The notes under the pieces: model-generated
The model's database searches: none
What the model was told of the DNA's origin: nothing
What the model saw: the letters and a program-made list of their open reading frames with translations, nothing else
Made by a program: the position numbers and the translations under genes
In this document: in pieces, positions 1 to 12,336 of the stretch
Layout of the letters: each line of letters opens with the position of its first letter
Numbering within the stretch: position 1 is the first letter of the stretch
DNA from: Daphnia carinata
Taxonomy: Eukaryota; Arthropoda; Branchiopoda; Diplostraca; Daphniidae
Assembly (NCBI RefSeq): GCF_022539665.2
Contig: NC_081333.1
Span: 6,074,971-6,138,970 of the forward strand
Length of the DNA: 64,000 nucleotides
Direction: 5' to 3'

Positions 1-1287
1 AAACTAGCGGATGAAATATTCGAAATGTAAAAAATAATTTGAATTAATTCTGAAGAAAATTTCTATTCAAATTTGGACTATGGTGTGTGGTGATGCAAAA
101 AAACTTTCAAGTTGAATTAATCGTGATTCTGCCTGATGCATCTTTCATTGAACCAAATATTTCAACAAACCATTTAAAAACGGAATTATTCTCACCTATT
201 CGCGGGCTTTTCGGCAATGTTCTTAATATTAATATTACGTACAATAAAACAATAATAATGAAACATTTTTTTGGCAAATTGTAATTAGTCAATGTCTGCG
301 CGAAAACTATTTTCCAAACTGCATTCCAACCTATCCAATACATTAGTTTGCTTAGGTTCTAAGGTTTGAGTCTCTTACTCCATCAAATAACCGGAATGAT
401 TTGGCATCTGTCAAGAAAGGGAAATGTCGTAATTATTGACAACACCGGAATCTGAGCAAAAACTTGCCCGTTTAGACTTCTTGGGAAAAATTACACGAAA
501 GATGAAATTCTAACTAGCGCAAAAATTCTTTTTCACTGAAGAAATCAAGCTCCCATGAATAGCTATATACGCAGTATGAGTTTTAAAATTTTTTATTGGG
601 GTTTGGTATTGAAACACATCAATCACGAGTTACATTATCCGTAGTACATAACCCGGCTTGGAGGGAGGTGCCAATTTAGACAACAAAAAATGATGAAATA
701 GGACAGAATACGGCGGTATCACACACGTTGGAGACTGAAGTGAACAAACCTACGGAAATTATTTGGAACATACAAAACCAAGAGGAGAATCAGGCAAACC
801 TTGCCCTCTTATACAAGCTGAGTATAAATTGACAGGACAGCTACGTGAAATTTCACACAACTTTTGCCATCAGTCAGATCCAAGCAGATTCAGACGCATT
901 TAGTTTCTACTGACAAATTACAGAAGGAACGAAAATTGAACGTTGACGACAGAAAGTTTTTTGCGGACTATTATGCTCTCAAAGATAAAAGGTCGAAAAA
1001 TGCAACTTGCGACTTCTATTGACTGATGCAAAAGCAATACGCAGACCGTTTCTCAAGTTAGGCAGGTCTAGCGTAGCCTTCTGATCCAATTGGAAAGAAT
1101 TCATGCCACCTTCAAACATCGTAAAGACAAAAATTTGCCCGCGGTCGCGTTTCGCAGAAATAAACAAAAGATAACGGATTATTTTAGAAGATAGAATTAG
1201 ATTTAAAAGAAAAAAGTGAACAACACAATAGGAATAATGGAACACAACGTTTTTCAATGGCTAAGAAATAAACCACAAAAAATAAAG
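1..1287. other. No gene seen; 3' flank of PIP4K gene
   Basis: I see no supported gene here. Short open frames on both strands lack splice structure or recognisable protein sequence. A TATAAA-like word near 823 is not followed by a credible coding exon. The last 30 bases lead into the stop codon of the minus-strand kinase gene, so the right end is probably that gene's 3' UTR and flank. Confidence 0.6.
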
Positions 1288-3644
1288 CTATTCAATAACT
1301 TTAGCCATAAAATCTAGAAAACGGCGACCATACTGATCGGGCTCGACGGTTGAGATTCCGTCAACATGGGATCCATATTTGACAGTTTTGGCTGCTTTTG
1401 CGGCTTGTTTCTTCACGCCATAATGTGTCAAAATGTCGATTAATGCTAGGAAGTAAATTTCGCGATTGGGTGCATCTGTCAAGGATACAAATAAATTATA
1501 TATCTACAGATAGGAATTAGCGGCGTAAGATTTCATGGTTAGCGGAATCATGTTTCTTATTCGTTTTTTCTCTTTTATATTACAAGCACATTTTTACCAT
1601 TTGTTATTAAAATTAATTAGAACCTCTTAATTCAAAGGCCTTGTATGCGTACAAATATGACGTTTCTTATCGTTAACATAATATCTAAAAAAAATATTAC
1701 AAGCGACTTGACAGGCCTTTTCAAAACCTATGAAAACACCAGAATGCTTATTAAAATTGAACAGTGACGAAAATGTGTCACACCTTTACATGTTCCATAT
1801 ACTTTAATTATTGAATCGAATGTATGTTTTGAACTTATTTACCTTCTTTGCACGGGATGGCGTAAATATCGAGCTCTGGTATAATTTTACCAGTATACTG
1901 ATGGGGATATTGCTGTGAAATGGAACGTGCAGCTCTGCCCTTTTCGCGTCCCATTTGAGGAGAATCCGGCGGAGTGGGTCCTGTAGCTCCCCCTACTCCT
2001 ACTGTGGAACCACATGAATCTTCATCATCTTCATTATAACTGTCTTCAGCAGCAGGCACAAAATCCGTTTCTGGAATAAAAAAAAAAAATAGGTATGAAG
2101 CTGTTAAACGTGCTGCAAACACAGTTCAATATCACGAGAAACTTAAAATAGATAGTAAATGCACAGGAACATTCCAAACTAACAGGTTAGACGTTTCACG
2201 TATGACCCGTCAACTATAAATTAACGTTGCAGCTTGGATTTGATCTAATTTCGCTTTATTTGGAAATCTGGATTACGGTGCAACGGTAACATGGAGGAAC
2301 CAAATGGCATTAGTTTTTACTCACGTTCTGGTCGATCCAATATTTCCTTATTTTCTTGTTCCGCTTGTTTGCAATCATGTACACCCAGGAGCAAAGAGTA
2401 GTCCATCATCTGAAGTTTCATAAGAAACTGAAAACGAATAAAGCACACACGATTAGAACTTAAACCAAGAAGAATAGGTCTGACAGAGGAAAAAAAAGCG
2501 ATAATAATAACCCATTAACCTCAACATCAGCTGTAAGGGTTTCCATCAGGCGCTCTCTAGCATCTTCACCAATTACCACCTTAGTGCCGTCTTTGACAAA
2601 ATCATTGTCTTTTAAAGTAGGCAATTCTTTCTCTTTTTCTTTTTCAGAAGCCTCTCGATCTACTGTCGACCCTTTAAGATCGTATTTCCTGAAATCATAT
2701 TTCTTTTAGCTGAAAAATTCATAGCGTACACGTCTGAAAATTGACGGAAATTATTGATACCTGTGTAGGGGCAAACGGTTGCTGAACACGTTTCTCGTGA
2801 CGACTAGATAGTTTTCCACCCCATCCACAGTCAGGCGGTACATGCCGAGATACTGTGGCAGCAATGTCTTGCCATGTCGCTCAACAATATACTTGCATGA
2901 TTAAAATGAAAGTGTTTTTGAGAGAAATACAGAGCAATTAATTGTCATCTTAGTACTTACGGGGTGGTACTCTTTAAGCAATAAATGCATTTGCTCAACC
3001 TCTTCCCTAGTCAATGTTTTGATGACAAATAGTCCATCACTAGAATTATAAAACTTTGCTCCACTGCGACCAGGTGAGTCTGATATTACAGGTTGTGATC
3101 TGTACGAAACAAATATTATCATAGAAGAATTATATAACACACATAATGTTACGTAAAAACCTTGTTAAAGACTGGCGATAATCACTATCATCAATAGCAA
3201 ATCTTTCTCGTAGATTACGAAATACAAGAGGACAGTATTCCTTGATTTTAAAATGACTGGGCATGTTTTCTCTAGAATATTAGGAAGGAAATTGAAATAT
3301 TATGCTAGCTGATTCTAGAATTTTTTAAAACTTACTTGTTAAACAGATGATTGTCAACTTTAACTTTGGAGTATGCTTTAAAATCATTTGGCATCAGCAT
3401 GACAGGGATATTTATATAAACCAGTTCTTTTATCTAGGTTGAAGATTGATTATTTAATGTGTTGATGTAAATCTTTGGCTTTAAAACTACTTACAGTATG
3501 ATTAATACCCCACATAAATACTGAAAGAATTGGTTCACTAGCTCTGAAGAGCTTGACTTTTTGATGTTTCACACGAATATGTTTTTTCTTCAGTTTTATA
3601 CTAGGCATGGAAACTGGAATAGCAGTGGAATTCTGGCTGCTCAT
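1288..3644 (-). CDS. PIP4K: Phosphatidylinositol-5-phosphate 4-kinase type II
   Basis: Phosphorylates PI5P at the 4-position to make PI(4,5)P2; in this family it acts in cytosol, endomembranes and nucleus. Nine exons, in transcript order: 3495-3644, 3336-3433, 3161-3271, 2961-3099, 2761-2891, 2520-2688, 2325-2427, 1843-2070, 1288-1475. All introns are GT-AG, and the sum is 1317 nt, an open frame of 438 aa plus stop. The family core is continuous: [10 protein letters not shown] and [10 protein letters not shown] near the N-terminus, [35 protein letters not shown] (ATP-site region), [12 protein letters not shown], and the C-terminal activation segment with IDILTHYG and an AAKAAKTVK stretch of the PIP4K rather than PIP5K type. 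The acidic insert in exon 8 is the variable loop. The start was chosen as the first ATG after the open frame's upstream limit; residues 1-17 are variable. A non-coding leader intron is likely (acceptor just upstream of 3653, donor near 3703). All key motifs are present and I see no defect. Confidence 0.95.
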
Positions 3645-4711
3645 TTTCACTGCTAGAATTTAGATTTTTTTTTGCCCCCAATCCTCGATTAAATTGCTTA
3701 CTGGTGAATTAAATTTTCCGTGTTTAGATCGTTCTGCTCGGAGTTAAGCATTAATAGCTGTGTGAAGACGTCACCCAGAAGTTTAAGACGACTGCGTATT
3801 CTAAATTTAAATCTCACTTTCTAGAAGAGCCAGAATATTTATGATAGTTACAAGGTTTCATAATCATGATCTTCTAGAAATACGTCAAAGGAAACTTGGT
3901 GGTGCAAGTTTGCATCCAAATCGTGGACACCAACGTCTAGGGTTCACTACTTTGCTTCTTCGCCCGACTACAATCACAGCTTACTCATTGGTGAAGGCCT
4001 GTAAGACCTGAAGCTACTGTGATGGCAAGACTGCAGCAAGCGAAGTTTCTTTCCACGACGAGTAAATCAGAAGAAAAAGGTTAGGCTACGACTGCACCAC
4101 CTAGCGCTCGCTTTTGTTATCCTCTTGGAAACCCAAATAAATAGAAAGAATACAGACACACATGAAGGCACAGATACAAAACGCGGATACAGAGGTACAA
4201 GTGACAATTTTTGATCTTTTGACATCGATTTAGTAATTTAATTGTTTACAATGAAATGGCCACTGTGTTTGGAGCTAAAAACTTATTGCCGAGTTGAGTA
4301 ACATTGCCGTGTTGAGTAACAATCACTTGCCTGTCGCGGGAACCTTACATTCAAGTAGATAATATGACCTAAAATAAGACGTCTTTAAATAAGACGTTTT
4401 ACTGTGGCGAAATAGAATCTCGAACATCACAGCATAGCTCTTATGCGAAAGCGTTAATCAACATCTCGTTTTTTCAGTAATAGGAAGACAAATGATGACA
4501 GGTAAAAATAGATATAGATTTATTTTCCTATAAGAAAAGATTTTCTACATCCACAAAGAGTTTTCGACTAAAAGTTAGACACTGTTAATATTAAAGACAC
4601 ATTGAACTGTTATACATAGTGGCACTTCAACTTTTATCTGAGGTTTTCTATAGATGGCAGCAGATGGTGCAGTCATAGCCTCCCGGTTTGTCCTTATAGA
4701 CCGGTTCCCGA
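3645..4711. other. Upstream flank and likely 5' UTR/promoter of PIP4K
   Basis: No coding exon is supported. Immediately upstream of the kinase start there is a minus-strand acceptor (TTCTAG) at about 3652 and a plausible donor near 3703, which suggests a spliced leader exon beyond. The remainder is unremarkable AT-rich sequence with no readable gene. Confidence 0.45.
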
Positions 4712-5015
4712 ACAACATGGTCTCCGCGAGTTGACTCGACCGTTCGGGTTCCCAGCGGCACCCCCATTCTTGCGTTCTGATTGGCTCTCCAGCTCTGATG
4801 CCAGTAGCAACCACCACTGAAAGAAAGCAAGCTGTTGACGTGTCGTCTGCTTGTGCTGTCTGCCTGTCGTCTGCATCGATTTTAATTTTCAAATCACAAA
4901 CTTACTAATCAAAAATCATAGAACGTTCCTAAAATCAACACTGACATCTTTTACCACAACCCCTTGGACTCGACGGTAAGCAATTTTTTTGTTTTTAGTG
5001 AGCCATGATAATGTA
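4712..5015 (-). repeat. Dispersed repeat A, copy 1
   Basis: About 300 bp nearly identical to 7836-8156 in the same orientation. The similarity begins at ACAACATGG and ends at GATAATGTA. On the minus strand both copies keep an open frame of about 60 codons, beginning MKIKIDADD and containing TQEWGCRWEPERSSQ; the copies then diverge into different C-termini. A polypyrimidine-CTTTCAG acceptor-like site lies inside both. No protein family is recognised. It could be the terminal part of a transposon. Confidence 0.75.
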
Positions 5016-5162
5016 AGTAGTTGTAAAAATAATGTAAGACTGTAAATATTTGAATATGAAAATCAACCAAAATGAAAAAGCTTTTCTTTTCTTTTTGTAT
5101 TATAATAACGATTATCCTATACCATAAGACAAACTTGAAATCGTAAAACTGTTTTTGAACTT

Positions 5163-5287
5163 TTTTTACGTTGATCATAATGGAAATTTTAAAAATCCCG
5201 CCTAAAAATAATGGCATAAGTTTTCTCTACTGTGATTGGTTGCTCGTAATTTAGTATATCTTTAACTAATTCGATAAATTTTTGTTG
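5163..5287. repeat. Dispersed repeat A, distal segment copy 1
   Basis: About 120 bp similar to 10154-10277. Shared blocks include CCCGCC followed by AAAATAATGGC, then TGATTGG and a closing AAATTTTTGTTG. Together with 4712-5015 it looks like the two ends of one repeat unit, about 580 bp here. At the other locus the same two ends lie 2 kb apart. Confidence 0.5.
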
Positions 5288-7835
5288 TTTAATGGCCACC
5301 AAAACATTCCTCGTGACACAAGGAAGCTAGATATTACCTTTATAACATATAATAAGCCTAAAGAATGCCTTAACGAAGGGCCCAAAGTTTTCGGTTTTTC
5401 ATAGTTTCCCCTCCTCCCATACACCGTCCAAAAATAAAATATTTATTAATGGACAAACTATTGGTCTAAAAAGAATAATTCTTATTGCAATGAATACTAA
5501 ATTACGCGTAACCAATCATAGGGAAAAAATCTCAAAGGCAAAATGTGTTTTTGTTGTTTTTCGATCTAAGGTTCTAATGGACGTAACTGATAAAAACAAA
5601 AAAATAGATGTTACGCTTAAACTTTTTCCTTTTCTGAAAATTTAACATAAATTTCATAGAATTAGATAGCTCTTGATAAGAGCTATCGATTGATGCAAAA
5701 TTTGTCAATTTTGACTGTTTATTTTCCTCATAAATAATTATTAAAGGATTTCATGATTTTAGAAAGGGGAGGGGATGTGTGAAAAAGACGAAATTTTGCA
5801 TTGATCGTTTGATGCTTAATCTTCGTCAAAACAGGAAATCATTATAATATTTTTGTTGCTGGTGATTCCAGGAACAAGTTGTTATAAACGATTACTTTTA
5901 AGATGCTATATTTAACCCCAAAAATTACGTTTGAAAACTGGTTTTTGATAAACTATTATGGCGGCCATTTTTTTACCGCGCCAAGTTCAAATTTTAAAAA
6001 GTGTAAATAAGTGTAAAAAATTGTAATTATAAGTAGATATTTACATTTTATTTGTGTCTAGAGAATTTCAGTATCCGTCTTAGATAGAAAATCTTTAAAA
6101 TTAACTAAGATAAGCTAAACAAATTTATTTCGTGGGTTCTCATTTAATTTACAATTTTAGGGGTCTTTTTCCACATTTCCGCGTGGAAAGCTACATTTTA
6201 TCCCGACTTCCGCATGGAAAAACTCCAACCAGACAATATTCCAAAAAACTTTTGACTAACGCCCTGCACGTTTATCATTTAGCCCATAAGAAAAAGTGCA
6301 TCTGCAACTATGTACTACTTAGTACATATGTAGTGAGACCATGTTGTATATATATATATAAAGGACAAACCGGTGCCGTTCAGTTTACCGTTTTTTCCCC
6401 AACAGATAGCACAGTGGTTTGATGGTTTTTACAATCAGTTTGTACCCACTGTGTACACTGCGGGTTTACGATTTACACACAATAAGTCGGAAACAGACTT
6501 GTCACTAGAGGGCGGAAAGATTGATCGCTAAAAATGATCGGATCGCGATCAGTTTTACTTCTCGTCTCATTCAAGAAGAGACTCAGTAAAAAAAAAACAG
6601 GAGAGCAGCAGTGGAATCAAACGCGCGGCACCTATGTCGAAAACTGCATAGCATTCTCGCTTAGCCTCATCATAAATAGGAGTTTAGTGGGCCGAGCCTG
6701 AGAACACTGTAGCAATGTGGGACACTCGATCACCGTCTATCAAGCCAAGAACTTCGATGACGCTGTTACAGCAAAAGTGGCACCAGCCTGGAGGGTCGGC
6801 AGGTTTCATGACTCATCAATACGATTAGGTCGCTTCTCTAGAACGCGAGTTTGCTATAAACTCGACCGCTTTCGGCGACCGCATCGGCTGAACACGGCTC
6901 ATCAACAGCTTGGGTGCTGGTTTCTGGTGCGACAATTCACATGACCGGCCAAGTTAAGTTTTTCTGGTTCTAAAAGTCGGTCAACTCGGATGAAAGGTCG
7001 GTGCAAGGGGTCAATGTTGATCTGAAGAAAGGCATGAACGGAGTTGGCACCTATGCATTCAAGTTCAGCGAGAAGACTATGCACATAATGGATTGCTTCA
7101 AAATGCACGATTTCTGGTTTGCAGGTGAACTTTTTCTTAGTGGATGCAGCTGCAGGCCAAGGCTTCGAAATATACTTCTCCGCAGATGTACACTCTCGGC
7201 ATGGCTGCAGTTCCTCCAAAGACGACCGTATACCCGCCGATCGGTATGCTCTAAAGAACACATCAGCCGCTATGTATCCGGCACCGATGATTGGCACATG
7301 ACAACCTTGACCTAGTGAAAAGGATGGCCACTGAGCAACTCGCTTGTGGTCTCAACATCTGATCTTTCTTTCGACGACTCGTGTGGGGCCTCCAACTAGG
7401 TAAGAATCAGGTTACTGGCTACAACTTATACTACCATTTTTCGGTACAACGAAACCTGAATTTTTTTTCTCAACTGCACACATGAAAGTAATTTAAAATA
7501 GAAGAACCCCCTTTTTTTTATCTAGATTTCCAGATTTCAATGTTTTAACATATTGATTTACGTTTTTATCTTTCTTTAGATCCGAAAGGAACGGTAATTG
7601 ATGATAAAGAAGATGCATGGATAGCAAAAGGCAATTTCTCGGAAGCTTTAAATTTTTTTCCAGTCTTTTTCTTCTGAACAATTAAAAAAGCTATATATAT
7701 CCTCTAATTCTTGTTATACAGAGGTAAGAAGATGGGAAACGGAATAGGGAAAGCCGCCATGACAGATTTCGGCACTCCATCTACCGGCTGATTCCCTCCT
7801 TTTCTTATTAGCAGACGAATTCCCTGCAAGCAAGC
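5288..7835. other. Intergenic; GATC-rich fragment and unassigned open stretch
   Basis: No gene is supported. At about 6505-6560 a short GATCGCTAAAAATGATCGG block matches the inner part of the hAT-like MITE at 19391-19860, so it is a half copy or relic. From about 6700 to 7315 the composition becomes GC-richer with overlapping open frames on both strands (131 codons on minus at 6902-7297). None has a recognisable family signature or clear splice sites, so I leave it unassigned; it may be a decayed coding sequence. Confidence 0.4.
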
Positions 7836-8156
7836 ACAACATGGTCTCCGCGAGTTGACTCGACCGTTCGGGTTCCCAGCGGCACCCCCATTCTTGCGTT
7901 TTGATTGGCTCTCCAGCTTTGATGTCAGGGGCAACCACCACTGAAAGAAAGCAAGCTGTTGATGTGTCGTCTGCTTGTGCCGTCTGCGTGTCGTCTGCAT
8001 CGATTTTAATTTTCAAAATAATTCAATTTTCAAATCACAAAATTACTAATCAAAAATCATAAAACGTTCCTGATATCAACACAGACATCTTTTACTACAA
8101 CCCCTTGGATTCGACGGTAAGCGACTTTTTTGTTTCCGGTGAACCATGATAATGTA
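7836..8156 (-). repeat. Dispersed repeat A, copy 2
   Basis: Second copy of the 4712-5015 repeat in the same orientation, with scattered substitutions and a small insertion (an extra AATTCAATTTTC-like stretch near 8017). The minus-strand open frame starting MKIKIDADD is conserved through the AETML segment, then continues into a different tail. Left flanks of the two copies are unrelated. Confidence 0.75.
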
Positions 8157-8410
8157 TGGTTAGACAATGCGCCGGATTATAACACAAAAGAAAGTTTTAT
8201 GATTAAAAGTAAACTCTCAACGAAATTAGTTGTACAGATTGCTGTATAACATGACTTATTTAACTGGTTACGATTAAAAGTTTCTTCAGACATATTTTGA
8301 CTGAATAATTTGATGTAAGATAAACATCTTATTTTGAAAAACCTGCTAATAACAAATTTGACGAGGTAATTAACAATATTCCATTCCTCTTCATGCTGGT
8401 ATATTTGGTG

Positions 8411-8515
8411 CTGGTCCTATTTCTCCTGTAGAAATAGGACTTGAATTTTCAGTCCTACTTCTCCAGTCCTATTTCGTTTCAGTCATATTTCACCGCCAAT
8501 CCATCCCAGAAATAG
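8411..8515. repeat. AGTCCTATTTC-motif repeat, copy 1
   Basis: Contains repeated GTCCTATTTC words in both orientations, including a small palindrome TCCTATTTC/GAAATAGGA. It ends in a TTTCACCGCCAATCC block shared with 10711-10840. The two copies look like members of a small inverted-repeat family; no coding capacity. Confidence 0.45.
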
Positions 8516-9243
8516 TCGTAAAATTTCTAAAATTGATTGTGGGTAAAATAATAAACATAAAATAATGATTTTCGAAAAGAATTGCATAGTTCTCACCAAG
8601 ATCTACCGTTTTGTTTAAACTGTACACTGAAATGTTTTCTTTGATAATTTTCCAGAGCTGCCATGATCGATTTCGATCGATCGGTTTTGGTAATCGGGAA
8701 CAATACGTTGAAACAGTTCCCTAATCGAGATGGAAATCGGCGATTTAGTCGTCTCGATCAGCGCCAACAATGCCATCTTTGTTTCATAGATACAAGTTTC
8801 TCCTTTATGTTTTTACAGTAATCATTCGAAAAGCTTTAACTACCAATTATGATCAGCTGCATGGCGCTGTTGGGTCTCTAGTTAGCGCCATGGGACTGCT
8901 GAAACAAGGCTCTGCGTAACACTCTCCTCCTATAGGAAAGGCTGAAAACGATATAACGAAAGCGATATAACGACAGCAGCACGTTCAGTAGCTAATGTTT
9001 AGAGGGAATCATAGTTTCTTTGCATATTTTATTTGTTATATTTGCTTTAGGAAATGTAAATAACAAACATTTTTTCGGGAAGCAGCCCATTTTTGGATCG
9101 TTTTTCCTTTAATTCTAATCTTAATAGTATTTTGAAGTCATTAATTATATTGAGCCAGGAGTGCTTTTTATTATTAGTGCAGCCATTACAATCCTCCTGT
9201 TTGGCTTGGTTTGTTTGTTTAACTATTCTGCCCAACTTGGTCT

Positions 9244-9304
9244 CCGTCACCTAGGCCAACTGTTTGGCTCTTGCATTGAGCCAGACAGTTGGCTTAGGTG
9301 ACGG
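9244..9304. repeat. 27-bp inverted repeat with 7-nt loop (hairpin)
   Basis: Left arm 9244-9270 (CCGTCACCTAGGCC...TGGCTC) and right arm 9278-9304 (GAGCCA...GGTGACGG) are reverse complements except at two positions. Both exceptions would be G-U wobbles in RNA, so all 27 positions can pair in a transcript. The loop is TTGCATT. It could be a short MITE or snapback, or a small-RNA precursor. No flanking gene explains it. Confidence 0.8.
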
Positions 9305-10153
9305 GTTTTTCGAAGTCCCTCCTAGCCAATGCCCGTATTCTTCTTGTGCGCAATTGCTTATCCACCGGCTTTGACGTTTGAAATTCGTCTCCTTAGGTGA
9401 CATTTCAGTGATTTTTTTAAATTGATATTTCGACATTTAAGTGACTTTCAGTGTAAATAACATTTGTCCGTTTGTTCAGGACTGTAAGTAAGAAAAACTT
9501 TCTTTTTTGCAATTACCTCACTAATTATTGTTTTGGATAACACAGATCTATTTGCATCATCATAATTCAAATCTTCTGGCTACGTAAAAGCTAATGCAGA
9601 ATTCTTAAGTGGAGACATAATAAGCCAGTGATCATTGGCAGCTGGAACATAGTTCAAGAAGAGCACAAAGGTCCCAAAGGTAGGTCGTCATTTTATGAAA
9701 TGTAAATGTTGTTTAAATAACAATTTTCCTTTCTACAAGGGTAAAGAAGATCGTGCTTGTGCATTATATACAAATTAAAAAAACACGTTAAGGCATACAG
9801 GGTCTGTTAAAATTTTTGTGTTTTTAAAGATCAATAAATGTGTAAAAATTTTTGAAGCATGCCATTTATTTCTGGATTTCATCCTTTATCTTAGTTTTAC
9901 TGTTGCCAACATAAATCCTGCCCTCTCAGTACCTCGCGCCATTCTGTTGTGTGTCCTTCCTTGAATTATATTGCAACACAGTGCACGTTAGTGGCATTGT
10001 GATAACTTAAGCCAAAAGTGTATAGCAAGGCAATACAAAAGTGTATGAATTTTAAAAATAAACCGATTGAAAAGAATATAAGTTTTTTAAATTATAATTA
10101 TATACGACTACACCCCAAGACTAATATATAACTGCATAACTTGTTTCAAACCT

Positions 10154-10277
10154 TGTCTTACGTAAACAACAATAGGAAATTAAAAAAACCCGCCAAAAAA
10201 TAATGGCTTCTGTTTTCTCGACTATGATTGGCTTTTAATAATTTAGAATTTGTTCAACTAAATTGACAAATTTTGTT
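10154..10277. repeat. Dispersed repeat A, distal segment copy 2
   Basis: Similar to 5163-5287 (CCCGCC, AAAATAATGGC, ATGATTGG, ACAAATTTTGTTG). It lies about 2 kb beyond the proximal copy at 7836-8156, so this copy of the composite unit may have been split by later insertions at 8157-10153. Confidence 0.5.
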
Positions 10278-10710
10278 GAAGAAGAGGGGGCTCTGCTGTT
10301 GCTGGCCGCCCTCGCGTAAGTCCTTTAAGAAGGAGCTCTGCGGAAGCTTGCTTCCCGTATAGTGTATGTGTTGTAAGTATTGTTATGTGTTATTTTGTAT
10401 GAACTGTTTGTTGTAATGTCTGTGTCGGTGTACGAGTAAATGAAGAAACTGTAACAGGAGGGCCACAAGAGGCTGGAAAGTTGTGGAGAAACATGCCAAT
10501 ATTTTCAATTCAAGAAATTGTTGGTGATATACTCACGAGTGCTTTAGGAGATCCCTCCATGAAAGTAGGACTCGTGAGTTTTAAAGTATCACAAAAACAT
10601 TTGGCTCAAGTAGAACTGTTAGATAATGTAAATTTTGGGGTTTACCATTTCAAATAAGAATTGAAATTAAAAATTTAGAATTAGGTAATGATAGTAGTAT
10701 GGATTGGAGG

Positions 10711-10840
10711 CTCATCGTTCCAATTGGACCAATTTTAGAAATTAGGACTATCTCTAAACAGAAATAGGACTAATGCCTTGGTCATATAGGACTGACCAAA
10801 AATATTTTAAAAGTCAGTCCTATTTCATCGCCAATTCCAA
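10711..10840. repeat. AGTCCTATTTC-motif repeat, copy 2
   Basis: Shares GAAATAGGACT and AGTCCTATTTC words and the TTTCATCGCCAAT block with 8411-8515. An inverted pair GGACTGAC / GTCAGTCC lies around 10790-10820. Confidence 0.45.
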
Positions 10841-12336
10841 TACAAGAAGAGTTTTTGAAATTGAATGTACAATTTTGAATATTCTGTTGTCGTTTAATAT
10901 TCAGTTTATGTGTTAATTACATTCAATTCCTATAGAACTAATATAAAGCCACTGGGTATATCGAAGACATATGTCACACAATTTTTTTCATCATGGGAGG
11001 TTCTTGGTACTACCTGAGGATGATGTAAGAGGGACTGTAGAGCCTGTCAGGCAGCTACCAGGTAACCAAAAAAAAGGTTCTAAGAGAAATCGAGGACGGT
11101 TATGGGGAAGACTGGGGAGGATAGCAGGATGTTCTGCGGAGGTACTTCGGAGCCAGTTGTGCCGTGTGGGTCTTATCAATGGTTTCATACGGAACTGCCT
11201 AAGCTAATAACTATCATGCTATGGGTTAACTATTTTCTCTTTTCAATCTTTATATAAACAACGTAGAACAACATGTGACTCTGAATTTTTAGTTGGATGC
11301 AGTTTCCAAAAGGAGACATTGTCAGTTCCAATTTGTTACAGTACATCACCTGAATAAGCTTTAAGCTATCCGCAGCTAACACATTACAGGAAATTAAAAC
11401 AATGAATTTTGAAAAAGCAACTGTCCTAAAACTAAATTTTGTCCGGATGTAGCTCCACATTGGTTGATTTTTGTAGGTAACAAGCCATAGATATAAAAAG
11501 GTGCATTTTGGTATACCGACCGACGTTCTTTCTTACACCTGAGGAGAATGTCATATATAAATTGCATAGCTGCCTTTGCGTCACGCACACCAATAACCAC
11601 TAATAATTTGAGCCACGAATTTAGGAAAATTTCCCAAATGTTGAAAACTTCAGAGAAGAAACCATAGCTACAGTAATTCCTCGCAATTAGTGATGTATTG
11701 AGCATCTCGGAATCAATCCTGTTCTCTGCGGAATCTGCCAAAAAATTATTCTACTATTTTCTTGGTTATTATTTCTTTAAATTTTCATAAATTATTATTA
11801 TCATTAAGTCAAGAGACTACTGAGTGATTTTCATTTTTAAAAATGAAAAATGTTCGAACTCACGGTGCCATGTGTTTCACTATGCAGCCATACGTAATCT
11901 AACTAACGCTAAAGGCGTCACCCTCCATGTTCTCGCGCAACGGTAAACGTAATATCCCATTTCTCACTACTTGTTGATATTGCCTTTCTTAAATAAATTA
12001 TATACTGCTCTTATGTTCGTGTAGCATGAATATCCCGGACACCATCATAAACCCTAATTCTCTGGAAGATGGTACTTTCACAGTTACTGAAAATAACCAG
12101 TAGGCTTCGATGAAATAAGTTAATACACCAACATCAAATGTATCATGTATCTTCCACAAATGAGGTAACAATTAACGTTATTTACGTAGCATTTCAACAT
12201 CCGTAAAACATTTTTCTTTCGGGAACTTAAAAATGCAAACGAAGGAACTAGGTTAGAAAATGCAGCTTTGAAAGAAAAGCTGATGGTTTTAGAAAAATTA
12301 TAAAAAAGGTTTTGATGGAGAAGGCGTTAAATTGGG
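10841..12336. other. No supported gene
   Basis: Only isolated open frames occur here, the longest being a minus-strand frame of 115 codons at 11394-11741. It has no recognisable domain, splice sites or start context. I see nothing that can be annotated with confidence. Confidence 0.5.

Noticed and set aside
6902..7315. Overlapping open frames of 104-131 codons
   Set aside because: No family motif, no convincing splice sites, and open on both strands; not enough to call a gene.
10274..10456. Solo LTR of the copia family (starts TGTTGAAG, ends CTGTAACA)
   Set aside because: Only the first and last bases resemble the LTR. The interior does not match, flanks show no 5-bp duplication, and the TGTTG start is part of the dispersed repeat seen at 5287.
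11394..11741. 115-codon minus-strand frame
   Set aside because: No recognised domain and no ATG-supported gene structure.
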